Below, piece after piece: positions 44,949 through 53,543 of a DNA stretch of 64,000 bases. Positions within the stretch are counted from its first letter, which is position 1. The number at the start of each line of letters is the position of its first letter. Made by a program: the position numbers and the translations under genes. The notes beneath the pieces were generated by a model that was given only the letters and a program-made list of their open reading frames with translations, searched no databases and had not been told where the DNA came from. Source of the stretch: Natrinema sp. SYSU A 869. Its GTDB lineage: Archaea; Halobacteriota; Halobacteria; Halobacteriales; Natrialbaceae. The stretch is taken from the NCBI RefSeq assembly GCF_019879105.1, contig NZ_CP082249.1:3782001-3846000 (forward strand). Reading direction: 5' to 3'.

Positions 44949-45965
44949 ATGGCAACGACGACCGATCCCGCGCCGGAACCGACGGAGATGGACGACGAAA
45001 ATGCGGGACCGCTCGAGCGCTGGACCAGCGGCGTCATCAGCGACCCGGACAAGCGCGGGCGGCTCTACAGGGCGCTGTTCTACGTCGTCACCGCGTTCTT
45101 CCTCGTGACGACGCTGTTCCCGTTCTACTGGCTTCTAGTACTGGCGCTGACGCCGAGCAGCGAGATCACGCGGGGCGGCTGGGACGTGTCCGTCCCCCTT
45201 CTCGGAGAGGTACCGTTCCCGACGCCGCAGGGGTTCAACGTCGCCGCCTTCGTGGAGGTATTCCAGCAGGTGCCGTTCCACCTCTACGTGTTCAACAGCT
45301 TCGTGCTCGCGACGGCGACGACGATCATCGTCATCGTCCTCGCGAGTCTCGCGGGCTACGTCTTCGGGCGTCTGGAGTTCCCGGGCCGCGGCGCGATGAT
45401 GCTTGCCATCCTGGCGGTCTCGTACTTCCCGCCGGCGGCGTTTCTGATCCCACTGTTCGAGGCGTTCCTCGGGAACCCGGTCGTGGTCCCGTTCCTCGGC
45501 GTCGAACTGTTCGAGCCGCCGCGGCTGGTCAACACGCCGGGCGCGATGATCATGCCCTTCAGCGCGCTGTTCCTCCCGCTGTCGATCTTCATTCTCACCA
45601 CCTTCTACTCGCAGATCCCGGACGGGCTCGAGGACGCGGCGCGCGTCGAGGGAACGACGCGGCTGGGCGCGCTGTTCCGCGTGATCATGCCGCTGTCGGC
45701 ACCCGGCGTCGTGACCGCGGCCGTGCTGACGTTCATCGCGGTCTACAACGAGTACTTCTTCAGCTCGATCATGTCGCTGCAAGACGAGCCTACCCAGTGG
45801 TCGCCACTGGTTGGCGGCATTCTGAGCTACCAGACCCAGTACACGACGGATTTCAACCTCATGGCAGCCGCCAGCATCGTCGGCGTCCTGCCGATGTTGA
45901 TCATCGTCATCGTTGCACAGGAAAAGATTGTCAGCGGACTGACCGACGGAGCACTCAAGGAGTAA
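44949..45965 (+). CDS. Sugar ABC transporter permease (MalG-type)
   Basis: A 338-residue permease with six helices and the EAA loop EDAARVEGTTRLGALFRVIMPL. The MalG-type C-terminal end (IVAQEKIVSGLTDGALK) matches family members that contact the ATPase. Second channel subunit of the importer. Confidence 0.93.
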   Translation: MATTTDPAPEPTEMDDENAGPLERWTSGVISDPDKRGRLYRALFYVVTAFFLVTTLFPFYWLLVLALTPSSEITRGGWDVSVPLLGEVPFPTPQGFNVAAFVEVFQQVPFHLYVFNSFVLATATTIIVIVLASLAGYVFGRLEFPGRGAMMLAILAVSYFPPAAFLIPLFEAFLGNPVVVPFLGVELFEPPRLVNTPGAMIMPFSALFLPLSIFILTTFYSQIPDGLEDAARVEGTTRLGALFRVIMPLSAPGVVTAAVLTFIAVYNEYFFSSIMSLQDEPTQWSPLVGGILSYQTQYTTDFNLMAAASIVGVLPMLIIVIVAQEKIVSGLTDGALKE

Positions 45966-45967
45966 CT

Positions 45968-47188
45968 ATGGCACGAGTACGACTCGACAACGTCACGAAA
46001 CGCTACGAAGACATCGTCGCCGTCGACGACATGAACCTCGAGATCGAGGACGGCGAATTCGTCTGCCTCGTCGGTCCCTCGGGATGCGGGAAATCGACGA
46101 CGATGGAGACCATCGCCGGCCTCACCAAACCGACGGAGGGAACGATCCGCATCGGCGACACCGACGTCACCAGACTCCCCCCGAAAGACCGGGGCGTCGC
46201 GATGGTCTTCCAGAACATCGCGCTGTTCCCGCATATGGACGTCTACGACAACATTTCCTTCGGGCTGCGGCTCCGGAAGTACGACACGGAGGAGATCGAC
46301 CGGCGCGTTGATCGCGCCTCCGACGTCGTCCAGCTCGAGGGAATGCTCGACCGGATGCCCGACGAGCTCTCAGGCGGACAACAACAGCGGGTGGCGATCG
46401 CCCGTGCGATCGTCCGCGAACCGGCCGTCTTCCTGATGGATGAGCCGCTGGCGAACTTGGACGCGAAGCTTCGCGTCCACATGCGGACCGAACTCCAGCG
46501 GCTGCACAAGCAACTCGACACGACGATCATCTACGTCACCCACGATCAGGCCGAGGCGATGACCATGTCGGATCGGATCGCCGTCATCAACGGTGGCGAA
46601 CTCCAGCAGATCGATCCGCCGCTGACCTGTTACAACGAGCCGGCCAACCGGTTCGTCGCTGGCTTCATCGGCTCGCCCTCCATGAACTTCGTCGAGGGTG
46701 AGCTGACCGAGGACGGGCTGGAGACCCCCCATTTCGACGTCGAGTTCGACGTCGACGGCCTCGAGGCCGCTTCCGACGACGCCGTCACGATGGGCGTCCG
46801 TCCCGAGGACATCTACCCCGTGAGCACCGCCGACTCGCCGGCCAGCGCATCGGCAGCCATCGACGTGACTACCGATGTCCTCGAGCCGATGGGCGACGAG
46901 ATCTTCGTCTATCTCTCGCTCGACGGCTCGAGCGGGGGGATGATGACGAGCGGCGAGGCCTCGACCGCGTCGAATCAACTGCTGATGAGCGTCAACCCCG
47001 ACTCGACGATCGCGGAGGACGATCGGGTCAGGGTCGAACTCGATCGGTCGAAGGTGCACCTCTTCGAGACGGCGTCGGGCGACGCGATCGCCCACGGGGT
47101 CGCCGAGTTGTCGGACTCGGCCGACCTGCCGGGACCGGAGGCGGAGAGCGCGCGAGCCGAAGCGGACTCGGGAGGCACCCATGAGTGA
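45968..47188 (+). CDS. Sugar ABC transporter ATPase (UgpC/MalK/MsmX-type)
   Basis: A 406-residue ATPase with Walker A GPSGCGKST, Q-loop VFQNIALFPH, signature LSGGQQQR, Walker B VFLMDEPLANLD and H-loop YVTHDQAEAMTM. The C-terminal TOBE/MalK-type regulatory domain contains MGVRPEDIYP. Powers import of the sugar. The stop overlaps the start of the next small gene by eight bases. Confidence 0.94.
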   Translation: MARVRLDNVTKRYEDIVAVDDMNLEIEDGEFVCLVGPSGCGKSTTMETIAGLTKPTEGTIRIGDTDVTRLPPKDRGVAMVFQNIALFPHMDVYDNISFGLRLRKYDTEEIDRRVDRASDVVQLEGMLDRMPDELSGGQQQRVAIARAIVREPAVFLMDEPLANLDAKLRVHMRTELQRLHKQLDTTIIYVTHDQAEAMTMSDRIAVINGGELQQIDPPLTCYNEPANRFVAGFIGSPSMNFVEGELTEDGLETPHFDVEFDVDGLEAASDDAVTMGVRPEDIYPVSTADSPASASAAIDVTTDVLEPMGDEIFVYLSLDGSSGGMMTSGEASTASNQLLMSVNPDSTIAEDDRVRVELDRSKVHLFETASGDAIAHGVAELSDSADLPGPEAESARAEADSGGTHE

Positions 47189-47384
47189 TCTCGTCCCGGT
47201 CGTCTACTACGGCGGCCTGCTCGTGCTCTACTTCTTCTGGATCTACGGGATCGTCTCGTTCGGTCTCGACCTGAAGAACAAGATCGTACCCGGAATCCAG
47301 CGGTATCGCCGCGGACGAAAACGACGCGACGAAAAACGAACACAGAATGATGAACGTTCCACCAAAGAAGAGCAGTTGTACTGA
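47181..47384 (+). CDS. Small single-span membrane protein of the ABC operon
   Basis: A 67-residue protein with one hydrophobic helix (about residues 5-30) and a strongly basic, then polar tail (RYRRGRKRRDEKRTQ). Its start lies inside the ATPase coding region, so it is translated as part of the operon. No family recognised. It may be an accessory subunit of the transporter. Confidence 0.7.
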   Translation: MSDLVPVVYYGGLLVLYFFWIYGIVSFGLDLKNKIVPGIQRYRRGRKRRDEKRTQNDERSTKEEQLY

Positions 47385-47435
47385 GCGCAGACGAGCCCCA
47401 GTCGTCCGAGGCAGCGACCGAAGGAGGGCCGATCG

Positions 47436-48554
47436 ATGACCGGCGAGTACGCGTCCGTTCGAACCGGTATCGTCGGTCTCGGAAACATCGGGCAACACCA
47501 CGCCGATCGGCTCGTCGACCTCGGCGTCCCCCTCGTCGGCGGGATGGACATCGAGCCCGACGCGCGCACCCGGTTCGCCGACCGATACGGTGTCGAAGTC
47601 TACGACGACTATCACGACCTCTACGACGCTGTTGATGCCGTCGTCATCACGACACCGAATAAGTTCCATGAGGAGTACGCCGTTGCCGCCCTCGAGCGCG
47701 ATCTCCACGTCCTCCTCGAGAAACCCCTTGCGCACACGATCGAGAGCGCGGAGCGGATCGCTGACGCGGCGGCGACCGCCAAGGGAACGCTCAAGATTGG
47801 GTTCAACAACCGGTTCCTGAACGCCGTCAAACTCATCAGAAACCGGGCCGAGCGCGGCGAATTCGGCGAAATCACGCACATCGAAGCCAACTACGTCCGT
47901 CGGCGCGGCGTGCCCAGCCGCGGCTCGTGGTTCACGCGCCGATCGGTCTCCGGCGGCGGCGCGCTCATCGATCTCGGCGTCCACGCGATCGATCTCTCGA
48001 TGTACCTGCTGGGCTATCCGGCCGTCGAGGAAGTCTCCGGGGTCACCCGGTCGGAGTTCGGCGATCGAGATGACTACGCCTACCTCGAGATGTGGGGCGG
48101 AGACAGCGGTCCGGACGGGTTCGACGTCGACGACTCCGCGAGCGCGTTCGTCCGCTGTGCGGGCGACCGCACGGTCTCGCTCGAGGTCGCGTGGGCGACC
48201 AACCGGCCGGCGACCCACGAGTTCGTCGTCCGCGGGACCAAAGCCGCCGCCCGATTCGATCTCCTTGAGGGCGATCTCACGATCCACTCGGCGAGCGCGG
48301 ACGGCCCCGATCACCTGCTCGATACGACCATCGAAACCCGCGAGAACGACACCCACACGGACGAACAGCGGGCGTTCTTCGATGCCGTCACGACTAGCCG
48401 CGATAGCGGCGGCGGCATCGAGGACGCGCTGACCGTCCAGCGGATCATCGATGGCATCTATCGCTCGAGCGAGGGCGGATACACCGTCTCACTGGGCGAC
48501 GGGAAACCTGACCCGCAGGGCAACCGCGAACGGTCGGACTATAGTAGCCACTGA
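47436..48554 (+). CDS. Gfo/Idh/MocA-family NAD(P)-dependent oxidoreductase
   Basis: A 372-residue sugar or inositol dehydrogenase. The N-terminal Rossmann motif is VGLGNIGQHHADRLVDLG; the catalytic-domain motif LLEKPLAHT carries the conserved EKP. The alpha-beta domain includes GALIDLGVHAIDLSMYLLG with the catalytic Asp/His pair. It probably oxidises the imported sugar or glycoside. The last residues (YSSH) and stop codon are contributed by the 86-bp repeat element that begins at 48539, so the original C-terminus was probably different. Confidence 0.9.
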   Translation: MTGEYASVRTGIVGLGNIGQHHADRLVDLGVPLVGGMDIEPDARTRFADRYGVEVYDDYHDLYDAVDAVVITTPNKFHEEYAVAALERDLHVLLEKPLAHTIESAERIADAAATAKGTLKIGFNNRFLNAVKLIRNRAERGEFGEITHIEANYVRRRGVPSRGSWFTRRSVSGGGALIDLGVHAIDLSMYLLGYPAVEEVSGVTRSEFGDRDDYAYLEMWGGDSGPDGFDVDDSASAFVRCAGDRTVSLEVAWATNRPATHEFVVRGTKAAARFDLLEGDLTIHSASADGPDHLLDTTIETRENDTHTDEQRAFFDAVTTSRDSGGGIEDALTVQRIIDGIYRSSEGGYTVSLGDGKPDPQGNRERSDYSSH

Positions 48555-48624
48555 AAGTCATTGCACATCTGATCGCACGACAGCGTTGCGATCAGTATGT
48601 AAATCGTTTCAGTGGCTACTATAG
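48539..48624. mobile_element. 86-bp palindromic MITE-like element, copy A
   Basis: Ends are perfect 18-bp inverted repeats (CTATAGTAGCCACTGAAA at the left). An inner 9-bp stem (CTGATCGCA / TGCGATCAG) is nested inside. The reverse complement matches copy B (60566-60651) at 76 of 86 positions by hand count, with no gaps. No coding capacity. It overlaps the end of the dehydrogenase gene. Confidence 0.85.
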
Positions 48625-48784
48625 CGCCGTCCGGCGTTCGATGAGCAGCGATCGATAGCCGTGGAGGAATGTCGAGCGTTCCCCGTCGGAACGGCTTACA
48701 TCGGCATGGATAGCGGCCAGCACGTTTATTTTAATTTATTACGACCGTGAAATTTATTGGTTGTGGGCGACTTGTCCGAACCGT

Positions 48785-49753
48785 ATGGATATCGGAGTAC
48801 ACACGCCACCGCTCGCGAACGAATCGGTCGAGGACGCGCTCGCATACCTCTCCGACGTCGGCGTCGACGCAATCGAACCCGGCGTCGGTGGCTATCCCGG
48901 CGACGACCACCTCGACCGTCGGGCGTACCTCGACGACGAGGACGCGCAGGCCGAATTGCAACAACTGCTCGCGGAGTACGACACGCGGATCAGCGCACTC
49001 GCGACGCATAACAACCCGCTTCATCCCGACGAGGAGCGGGCCGAGGAGGCCGATACCGAACTCCGCGAGGCGATCCGACTGGCCGCCCAACTCGAGGTCG
49101 GAACCGTGACCTGCTTCTCGGGACTGCCAGCGGGGAGTCCGACCGACGAGACGCCCAACTGGATCACCGCGCCATGGCCGTCCGAACACGCCGAGGCCCA
49201 CGAGTACCAGTGGGAGGTCGCCCTCGAGTACTGGAGGGACCTCGCCGAGTACGCGGACGACCACGGCGTTGACTTGGCCATCGAGATGCATCCGAACATG
49301 CTGGTGTATGAACCCCACGGGATGGCGCGGTTGCGCGAGGAAACGAACGACCGCGTGGGGGCGAACGTCGACCCCTCGCACCTCTACTGGCAGGGCATCT
49401 CGATCACCGACGCGATCCGCTATCTGGGCGAGCGCGAGGCGATCCACCACGTTCACGCCAAGGATACTAAGATCTACGAGGAGCAGGCCCGTGAGAAGGG
49501 AGTCCTGGATACGACGCCGTATGACGACGAGGCGAACCGGTCGTGGCTCTTCCGCTCCGTGGGATACGGCCACGACGAATCTCATTGGAAGGACATCGTC
49601 TCGACGCTCCGGATGGTCGGCTACGACGGTGCCCTAAGTATCGAACACGAGGACTCGCTGACCGGTTCTCGGGAAGGCCTCGAGAAAGCGGTCGACCTCC
49701 TCGAGCGGGCGATCTTCCGGGAGCGACCGGGCGACGCGTACTGGGCCGAGTAA
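48785..49753 (+). CDS. Sugar phosphate isomerase/epimerase (xylose isomerase-like TIM barrel)
   Basis: A 322-residue TIM-barrel protein of the AP endonuclease 2 / xylose isomerase-like family. Putative metal ligands are the Glu of DLAIEMHPNML, the Asp and His of NVDPSHLYWQ, the His residues of HHVHAKD and the Glu of LSIEHED. Such enzymes act as isomerases, epimerases or lyases on keto-sugars and inosose. A TATA-like AATTTATTG lies about 27 nt upstream. With the flanking dehydrogenases it could process a 3-keto sugar or inositol-type intermediate. Confidence 0.88.
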   Translation: MDIGVHTPPLANESVEDALAYLSDVGVDAIEPGVGGYPGDDHLDRRAYLDDEDAQAELQQLLAEYDTRISALATHNNPLHPDEERAEEADTELREAIRLAAQLEVGTVTCFSGLPAGSPTDETPNWITAPWPSEHAEAHEYQWEVALEYWRDLAEYADDHGVDLAIEMHPNMLVYEPHGMARLREETNDRVGANVDPSHLYWQGISITDAIRYLGEREAIHHVHAKDTKIYEEQAREKGVLDTTPYDDEANRSWLFRSVGYGHDESHWKDIVSTLRMVGYDGALSIEHEDSLTGSREGLEKAVDLLERAIFRERPGDAYWAE

Positions 49754-49840
49754 CCGTCGTGGGGCCGTAATCCGACACGACCTCGGCCCCGCTGCCCCTA
49801 CCGCGTCGGCGCAGCGCGATCGCCCTGACGGAAAGTTCTA

Positions 49841-49854
49841 ACAACTCCTCTTGT
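49841..49854 (+). promoter_or_regulatory. TrmB-type operator before the second dehydrogenase
   Basis: ACAACTCCTCTTGT resembles the 14-mers at 41024-41037 and 42409-42422 (ACAAC at the left, TTGT at the right). It lies 12 bases before the ATG at 49867, consistent with repression. The TATA box here is weak. Confidence 0.4.
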
Positions 49855-49866
49855 GAATGAATAGCC

Positions 49867-50994
49867 ATGACACTCGAGGTCGGCGTGCTCGGCTATCGGT
49901 TCATGGGCAAAGCACACGCGAACGCGATGGCGCGGCTGCCGATGTTCTTCCCGGACGCGCCCGAGATCGAACGCAGCGTCCTCGTCGGTCGCGACGAGTC
50001 AGCGCTGTCGGATGCCGCCGATCGGCTCGGATTCGAGTCGGTTTCGACCGACTGGGCCGATGTCGTCGACGATGTAGACGTTTTCTACAATCTCGGCCCC
50101 AATCACGTCCACCGCGAACCGTCGATCGCCGCACTCGAGGCCGGGACGCCGGTCTTCTGTGAGAAACCGCTCGCGCCGACGCTCGAGGAAGCCGACGTGA
50201 TGGCCGAGACGGCGCGCGCAGCGGGTGACGACGTACCCGCCGGCTGCGCGTTCAACTACCGCTTCGTGCCGGCGATCCGGTATGCGAAGCGATTGCTCGA
50301 AGCGGGTGAACTCGGCGAAATCCGCCACGTCCGTGGACGCTATTTACAGGACTGGCTGGTCGATCCCGAGGCACCGTGGTCGTGGCGCAACGACGAGGAA
50401 CTCGCGGGGTCGGGTGCGCTGGGCGATCTCGGCGCACACACGGTCGACCTGCTTCGATTTCTCGTGGGGGACGACGCCCTCGCGGGCGATATCGAACGGC
50501 TCAGCGGCCACCTGCAGACGTTCGTCGACGAGCGGCCACTGGAGGGCGAAGATGGTGAGACGAGACCGGTTACGGTCGACGACGCCTACTCCGCGCAACT
50601 CGAGTTCGAAAACGGTGCCATGGGAACGATCGAGGCCTCGCGGTTCGCGACGGGCCACAAGAACGACCACACGATCGAGATCCACGGCTCGAAGGGGAGT
50701 CTGACGTTCTCGCTCGAGCGCCTGAACGAACTCGAGGTGCTCCGCGAGGACAACCGCGGCTACGAGACGATCCTGGTCACCGATGAGGACGATCCCTACG
50801 TCGATCACTGGTGGCCGCCGGGCCACGTGCTGGGCTGGGAGCACACCTTCGTCCACGAGAACTACGAGTTCCTCAGCGCGGTCGCAAACGGCGACGAGTT
50901 CGAACCGAACTTCGACGATGGCCTCGCCGCCCAGCAGGTGCTCGACGCGATCGACCGAAGCGACGAGCAGGGCAAGTGGGTCAGCCTCGAGTAG
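49867..50994 (+). CDS. Second Gfo/Idh/MocA-family oxidoreductase
   Basis: A 375-residue dehydrogenase. The Rossmann motif is GVLGYRFMGKAHANAM; the EKP motif is VFCEKPLAPTLEEADVM. The catalytic-domain block GSGALGDLGAHTVDLLRFLVG contains the conserved Asp and His. It is a paralogue of the dehydrogenase at 47436 but clearly different, so the two may catalyse successive or opposite oxidation/reduction steps on the same sugar. Confidence 0.9.
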   Translation: MTLEVGVLGYRFMGKAHANAMARLPMFFPDAPEIERSVLVGRDESALSDAADRLGFESVSTDWADVVDDVDVFYNLGPNHVHREPSIAALEAGTPVFCEKPLAPTLEEADVMAETARAAGDDVPAGCAFNYRFVPAIRYAKRLLEAGELGEIRHVRGRYLQDWLVDPEAPWSWRNDEELAGSGALGDLGAHTVDLLRFLVGDDALAGDIERLSGHLQTFVDERPLEGEDGETRPVTVDDAYSAQLEFENGAMGTIEASRFATGHKNDHTIEIHGSKGSLTFSLERLNELEVLREDNRGYETILVTDEDDPYVDHWWPPGHVLGWEHTFVHENYEFLSAVANGDEFEPNFDDGLAAQQVLDAIDRSDEQGKWVSLE

Positions 50995-51517
50995 GCCGAG
51001 ATCGATGGCGTTCCAGATCCAGAGCGCTTCGCCCGAATCGTCGAATTGCTCTCGGATGTGACTCGAGTCTTCGATCCGAAATCCGACACGCCAGACGGTG
51101 GCGCGCTGTCGACCCGGCCGAACGAGAGTGAGCGAATCAGTTGCGGGAGCTGTGGTCCGCCTCGTCGCCAGTAACAGTGTGTAAGACACTGACAAAACGA
51201 GCGCTCTGCTCATACTGGCAGCAGGGAGTTATCACGTCCTTTCTAACCATTCGCTCGCGCGAGTTCATCCCGCGATTCACTGTTGTTCATCGCGGAACAG
51301 CACGCGCCACTGCATCGGATCGACAGCTGGTATGGAGCGGATGGTCGGCCGGCGCACCCATCGACTCGAGCGGTGACATTCCTCCCAGACGGACCGGCGC
51401 ATTCGTCGAGAGCGGGAGTCACCGTGGCGGCACACGATACGACCCGTTCCGACGCCCGACTGACGCCCGGTGCCTGACAGGATTTTTTGTAGCTCCGCTA
51501 AGAATATCTCGGTGGGA
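50995..51517. other. Spacer without a supported gene
   Basis: About 520 bases between the dehydrogenase and the SHOCT-like gene. On the minus strand around 51000-51090 a short stretch reads IREQFDDSGEALWIWNAIDL, which looks protein-like but has no start or boundary and runs on through the antisense of the dehydrogenase. It could be a gene remnant. Nothing else is recognisable. Confidence 0.5.
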
Positions 51518-51974
51518 ATGGACGACAGGATTCGAAAATTCATCGCCAACGAGAGCTGGCTACTGGTGGCGATCCTGACGTTCGCACTGACGAGTATTGC
51601 CGGAGTCGCCGGCCTCGGAGCGCTCGCGGGCGCGATCTCGATCGTCGGGTGGTTCCTGTTGACGCCGATCCTGCTGTTCTGGGGCGAGGAGGTCGCGTTG
51701 TTGCTCGAGGACGACGAGGCGCAACACCGAGACGGATGCCGGATCGGATCCGCTCGAGGAACTGAAACGCCGCTACGCGGCGGGGGAGATCGACGACGCG
51801 GAGTTCGAACGCCGGCTCGAGCGACTCGTGGCGGTCGACGAGATTCCGGACGACGCGATCGGTTCCGGGCCGGTCGACGAGCCGACGGACGCTGCAATAG
51901 TCGATGAGACGCCGGACGACGCGACTCGGACCGAACCGCTCGAGCGCGATCGCGAGCGGGAACAGGACCGCTAA
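51518..51974 (+). pseudogene. Small membrane protein with C-terminal SHOCT domain, frameshifted
   Basis: The start (MDDRIRKFIANESWLLVAIL) and two membrane helices are in one frame up to about 51715. The C-terminal part in another frame reads DPLEELKRRYAAGEIDDAEFERRLERL, a classic SHOCT (short C-terminal) oligomerisation motif, followed by an acidic tail ending at 51974. The two parts together form the typical haloarchaeal two-helix SHOCT protein, so one frameshift (one base too many or two too few near 51700-51735) is inferred. Confidence 0.75.
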
Positions 51975-52064
51975 CTGCGGGACCCTCGGCGACGACACCA
52001 CTCGCACTCGCTGATCGCCGGAGGCGTCGAGTATTCCCGGCTGGCGATCCAACGATGACTCGTT

Positions 52065-53069
52065 ATGGCTGCGGAGATGACTGCCTATGTTATCGAGGAG
52101 TACGGCGACCCGGACGTCTTCACGGAGACGACCCGCGAGGTCCCCGAACCCGGGCCAGACGAGATCCGCGTCGAAGTCGCTGCGTCCAGTCTCAACCCCG
52201 TGGATTACAAGATCCGTCAGGGTGCGCTGCCCGACTTCGCCCCCGAGTTCCCGGCGATCCTCCACTGCGACGTGTCAGGCGTCGTCAACGCGGTCGGGGA
52301 GAACGTCGATGCTTTCGAAGCGGGTGACAAAGTCTACGGCATGCCCGGTGGCGCTGGCCGACAGGGCTCGCTCGCCGACTACGTCGTCGGCCACGCCGGA
52401 ACGTTCGCCCGCGCGCCCGACTCGATCCCGCTCGAGGAGAGCGCGGCGCTGCCGGTCGTTGCGCTCACCGCCTGGGAGTTGCTTGCCGACAAGACGAGCG
52501 TCGACATCGGCGATGACGTGCTCATCTACGGCGGTAGCGGCGGGGTGGGCCACATCGCGGTCCAACTGGCCCACTGGTTTGGCGCGGACGTCACCGCCAC
52601 GGGCTCGAGCGAGGAAAAGCGCAACCTCGCAGAGAAACTCGGTGCCGACGCGACCGTCGATTACACCGAGACTGATGTCGAGACGTACGTCGACGAACAC
52701 GCCGGCGGCAACGGCTTCGACGTCGTCGTCGATCCGATCGGCGACGAGCATCTCGAGACGGCCTTCGAAGCGGTCCGGCCCTACGGTACCGTCGTGACGA
52801 CTGAGTCGAGTGCGGCTCAGGAGCTGGATCTCGGGCCCATGCACGCGAACTCGCTCGAGTTGGGCGTCGTGCTCGTCATCCTCCCCGTGCTACTCGGCGA
52901 GCATCAGGACTGGATCGGCGAGGAACTCGCGGACATCGCGGCGCTGGTCGACGATGGTGCCATCGAGCCATCCATCGACGATCGCTTCGCTTTCGACGAG
53001 GCCGCGGCTGCACACCGTCGCGGCGAGAACGGTGACTTCCGCGGCAAACTGTTGCTGGTCAACGAGTGA
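52065..53069 (+). CDS. Zinc-independent MDR oxidoreductase (NADPH:quinone reductase-like)
   Basis: A 334-residue medium-chain dehydrogenase/reductase. It has the GroES-like N-terminal domain (ASSLNPVDYKIRQG), the nucleotide-binding motif YGGSGGVGHIAVQLA and VTATGSSEEKRNLAEKLGA. The structural and catalytic zinc Cys residues are lacking, as in the quinone reductase branch. Starts at 52065 or 52077. Substrate unknown. Confidence 0.9.
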   Translation: MAAEMTAYVIEEYGDPDVFTETTREVPEPGPDEIRVEVAASSLNPVDYKIRQGALPDFAPEFPAILHCDVSGVVNAVGENVDAFEAGDKVYGMPGGAGRQGSLADYVVGHAGTFARAPDSIPLEESAALPVVALTAWELLADKTSVDIGDDVLIYGGSGGVGHIAVQLAHWFGADVTATGSSEEKRNLAEKLGADATVDYTETDVETYVDEHAGGNGFDVVVDPIGDEHLETAFEAVRPYGTVVTTESSAAQELDLGPMHANSLELGVVLVILPVLLGEHQDWIGEELADIAALVDDGAIEPSIDDRFAFDEAAAAHRRGENGDFRGKLLLVNE

Positions 53070-53184
53070 GCGCTCCGTTTCGGCCGACCGGGCGTCATGG
53101 CTGACCGACTGGGCGTCACGGCTGTTCGACTGGAGCCAACTCGAGACCGCACGGTCGACGCCGCCGGGACGAATCGCCAGTCGG

Positions 53185-53433
53185 CTACACCGATTCGATT
53201 TTGCTGACCGTGTGAATCTCGTCGTACCGGACACTACCCTCGCCCAGTGGTTGCCCGTCGATCTCGAGATAGCCCGGTTCGAAGTCCGTCAGTTCACCGG
53301 TGATATCCGTCTGGTGATCTTCCGTCCGCTCCTCGCTGCGAACCTCGATGGTCTCGCCGATCTCGAAGTGATCCTGAACGAGTGCTTTGGTCTGTTCCGT
53401 ATCGGCGTCCGGGGGAATCGTCAGGTCAGTCAT
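53185..53433 (-). CDS. Small uncharacterised beta-rich protein
   Basis: An 82-residue acidic protein (MTDLTIPPDADTEQTKALVQ). The sequence between residues 25 and 78 alternates short beta strands (DITGELTDFEPGYLEIDGQP) and resembles an Sm-like or small barrel fold, but I cannot name a family. It is divergent from the HD-domain gene. Confidence 0.6.
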   Translation of the reverse strand: MTDLTIPPDADTEQTKALVQDHFEIGETIEVRSEERTEDHQTDITGELTDFEPGYLEIDGQPLGEGSVRYDEIHTVSKIESV

Positions 53434-53543
53434 GGCCGGTTGACCGTAGCACGGCCACGCCGGTAGTAGTTCAGCAGGTATTCGCAACTCGAGGCTGCTG
53501 TGCTCGGACAACCGTTTTGTACGAACGGGCCCAACGGCGATCA

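Noticed and set aside
50344-51213. Long minus-strand frame containing FDDSGEALWIWNAIDL
   Set aside because: Mostly antisense to the Gfo/Idh gene; only the first part looks protein-like, and no start or boundary fits. Possibly a remnant.
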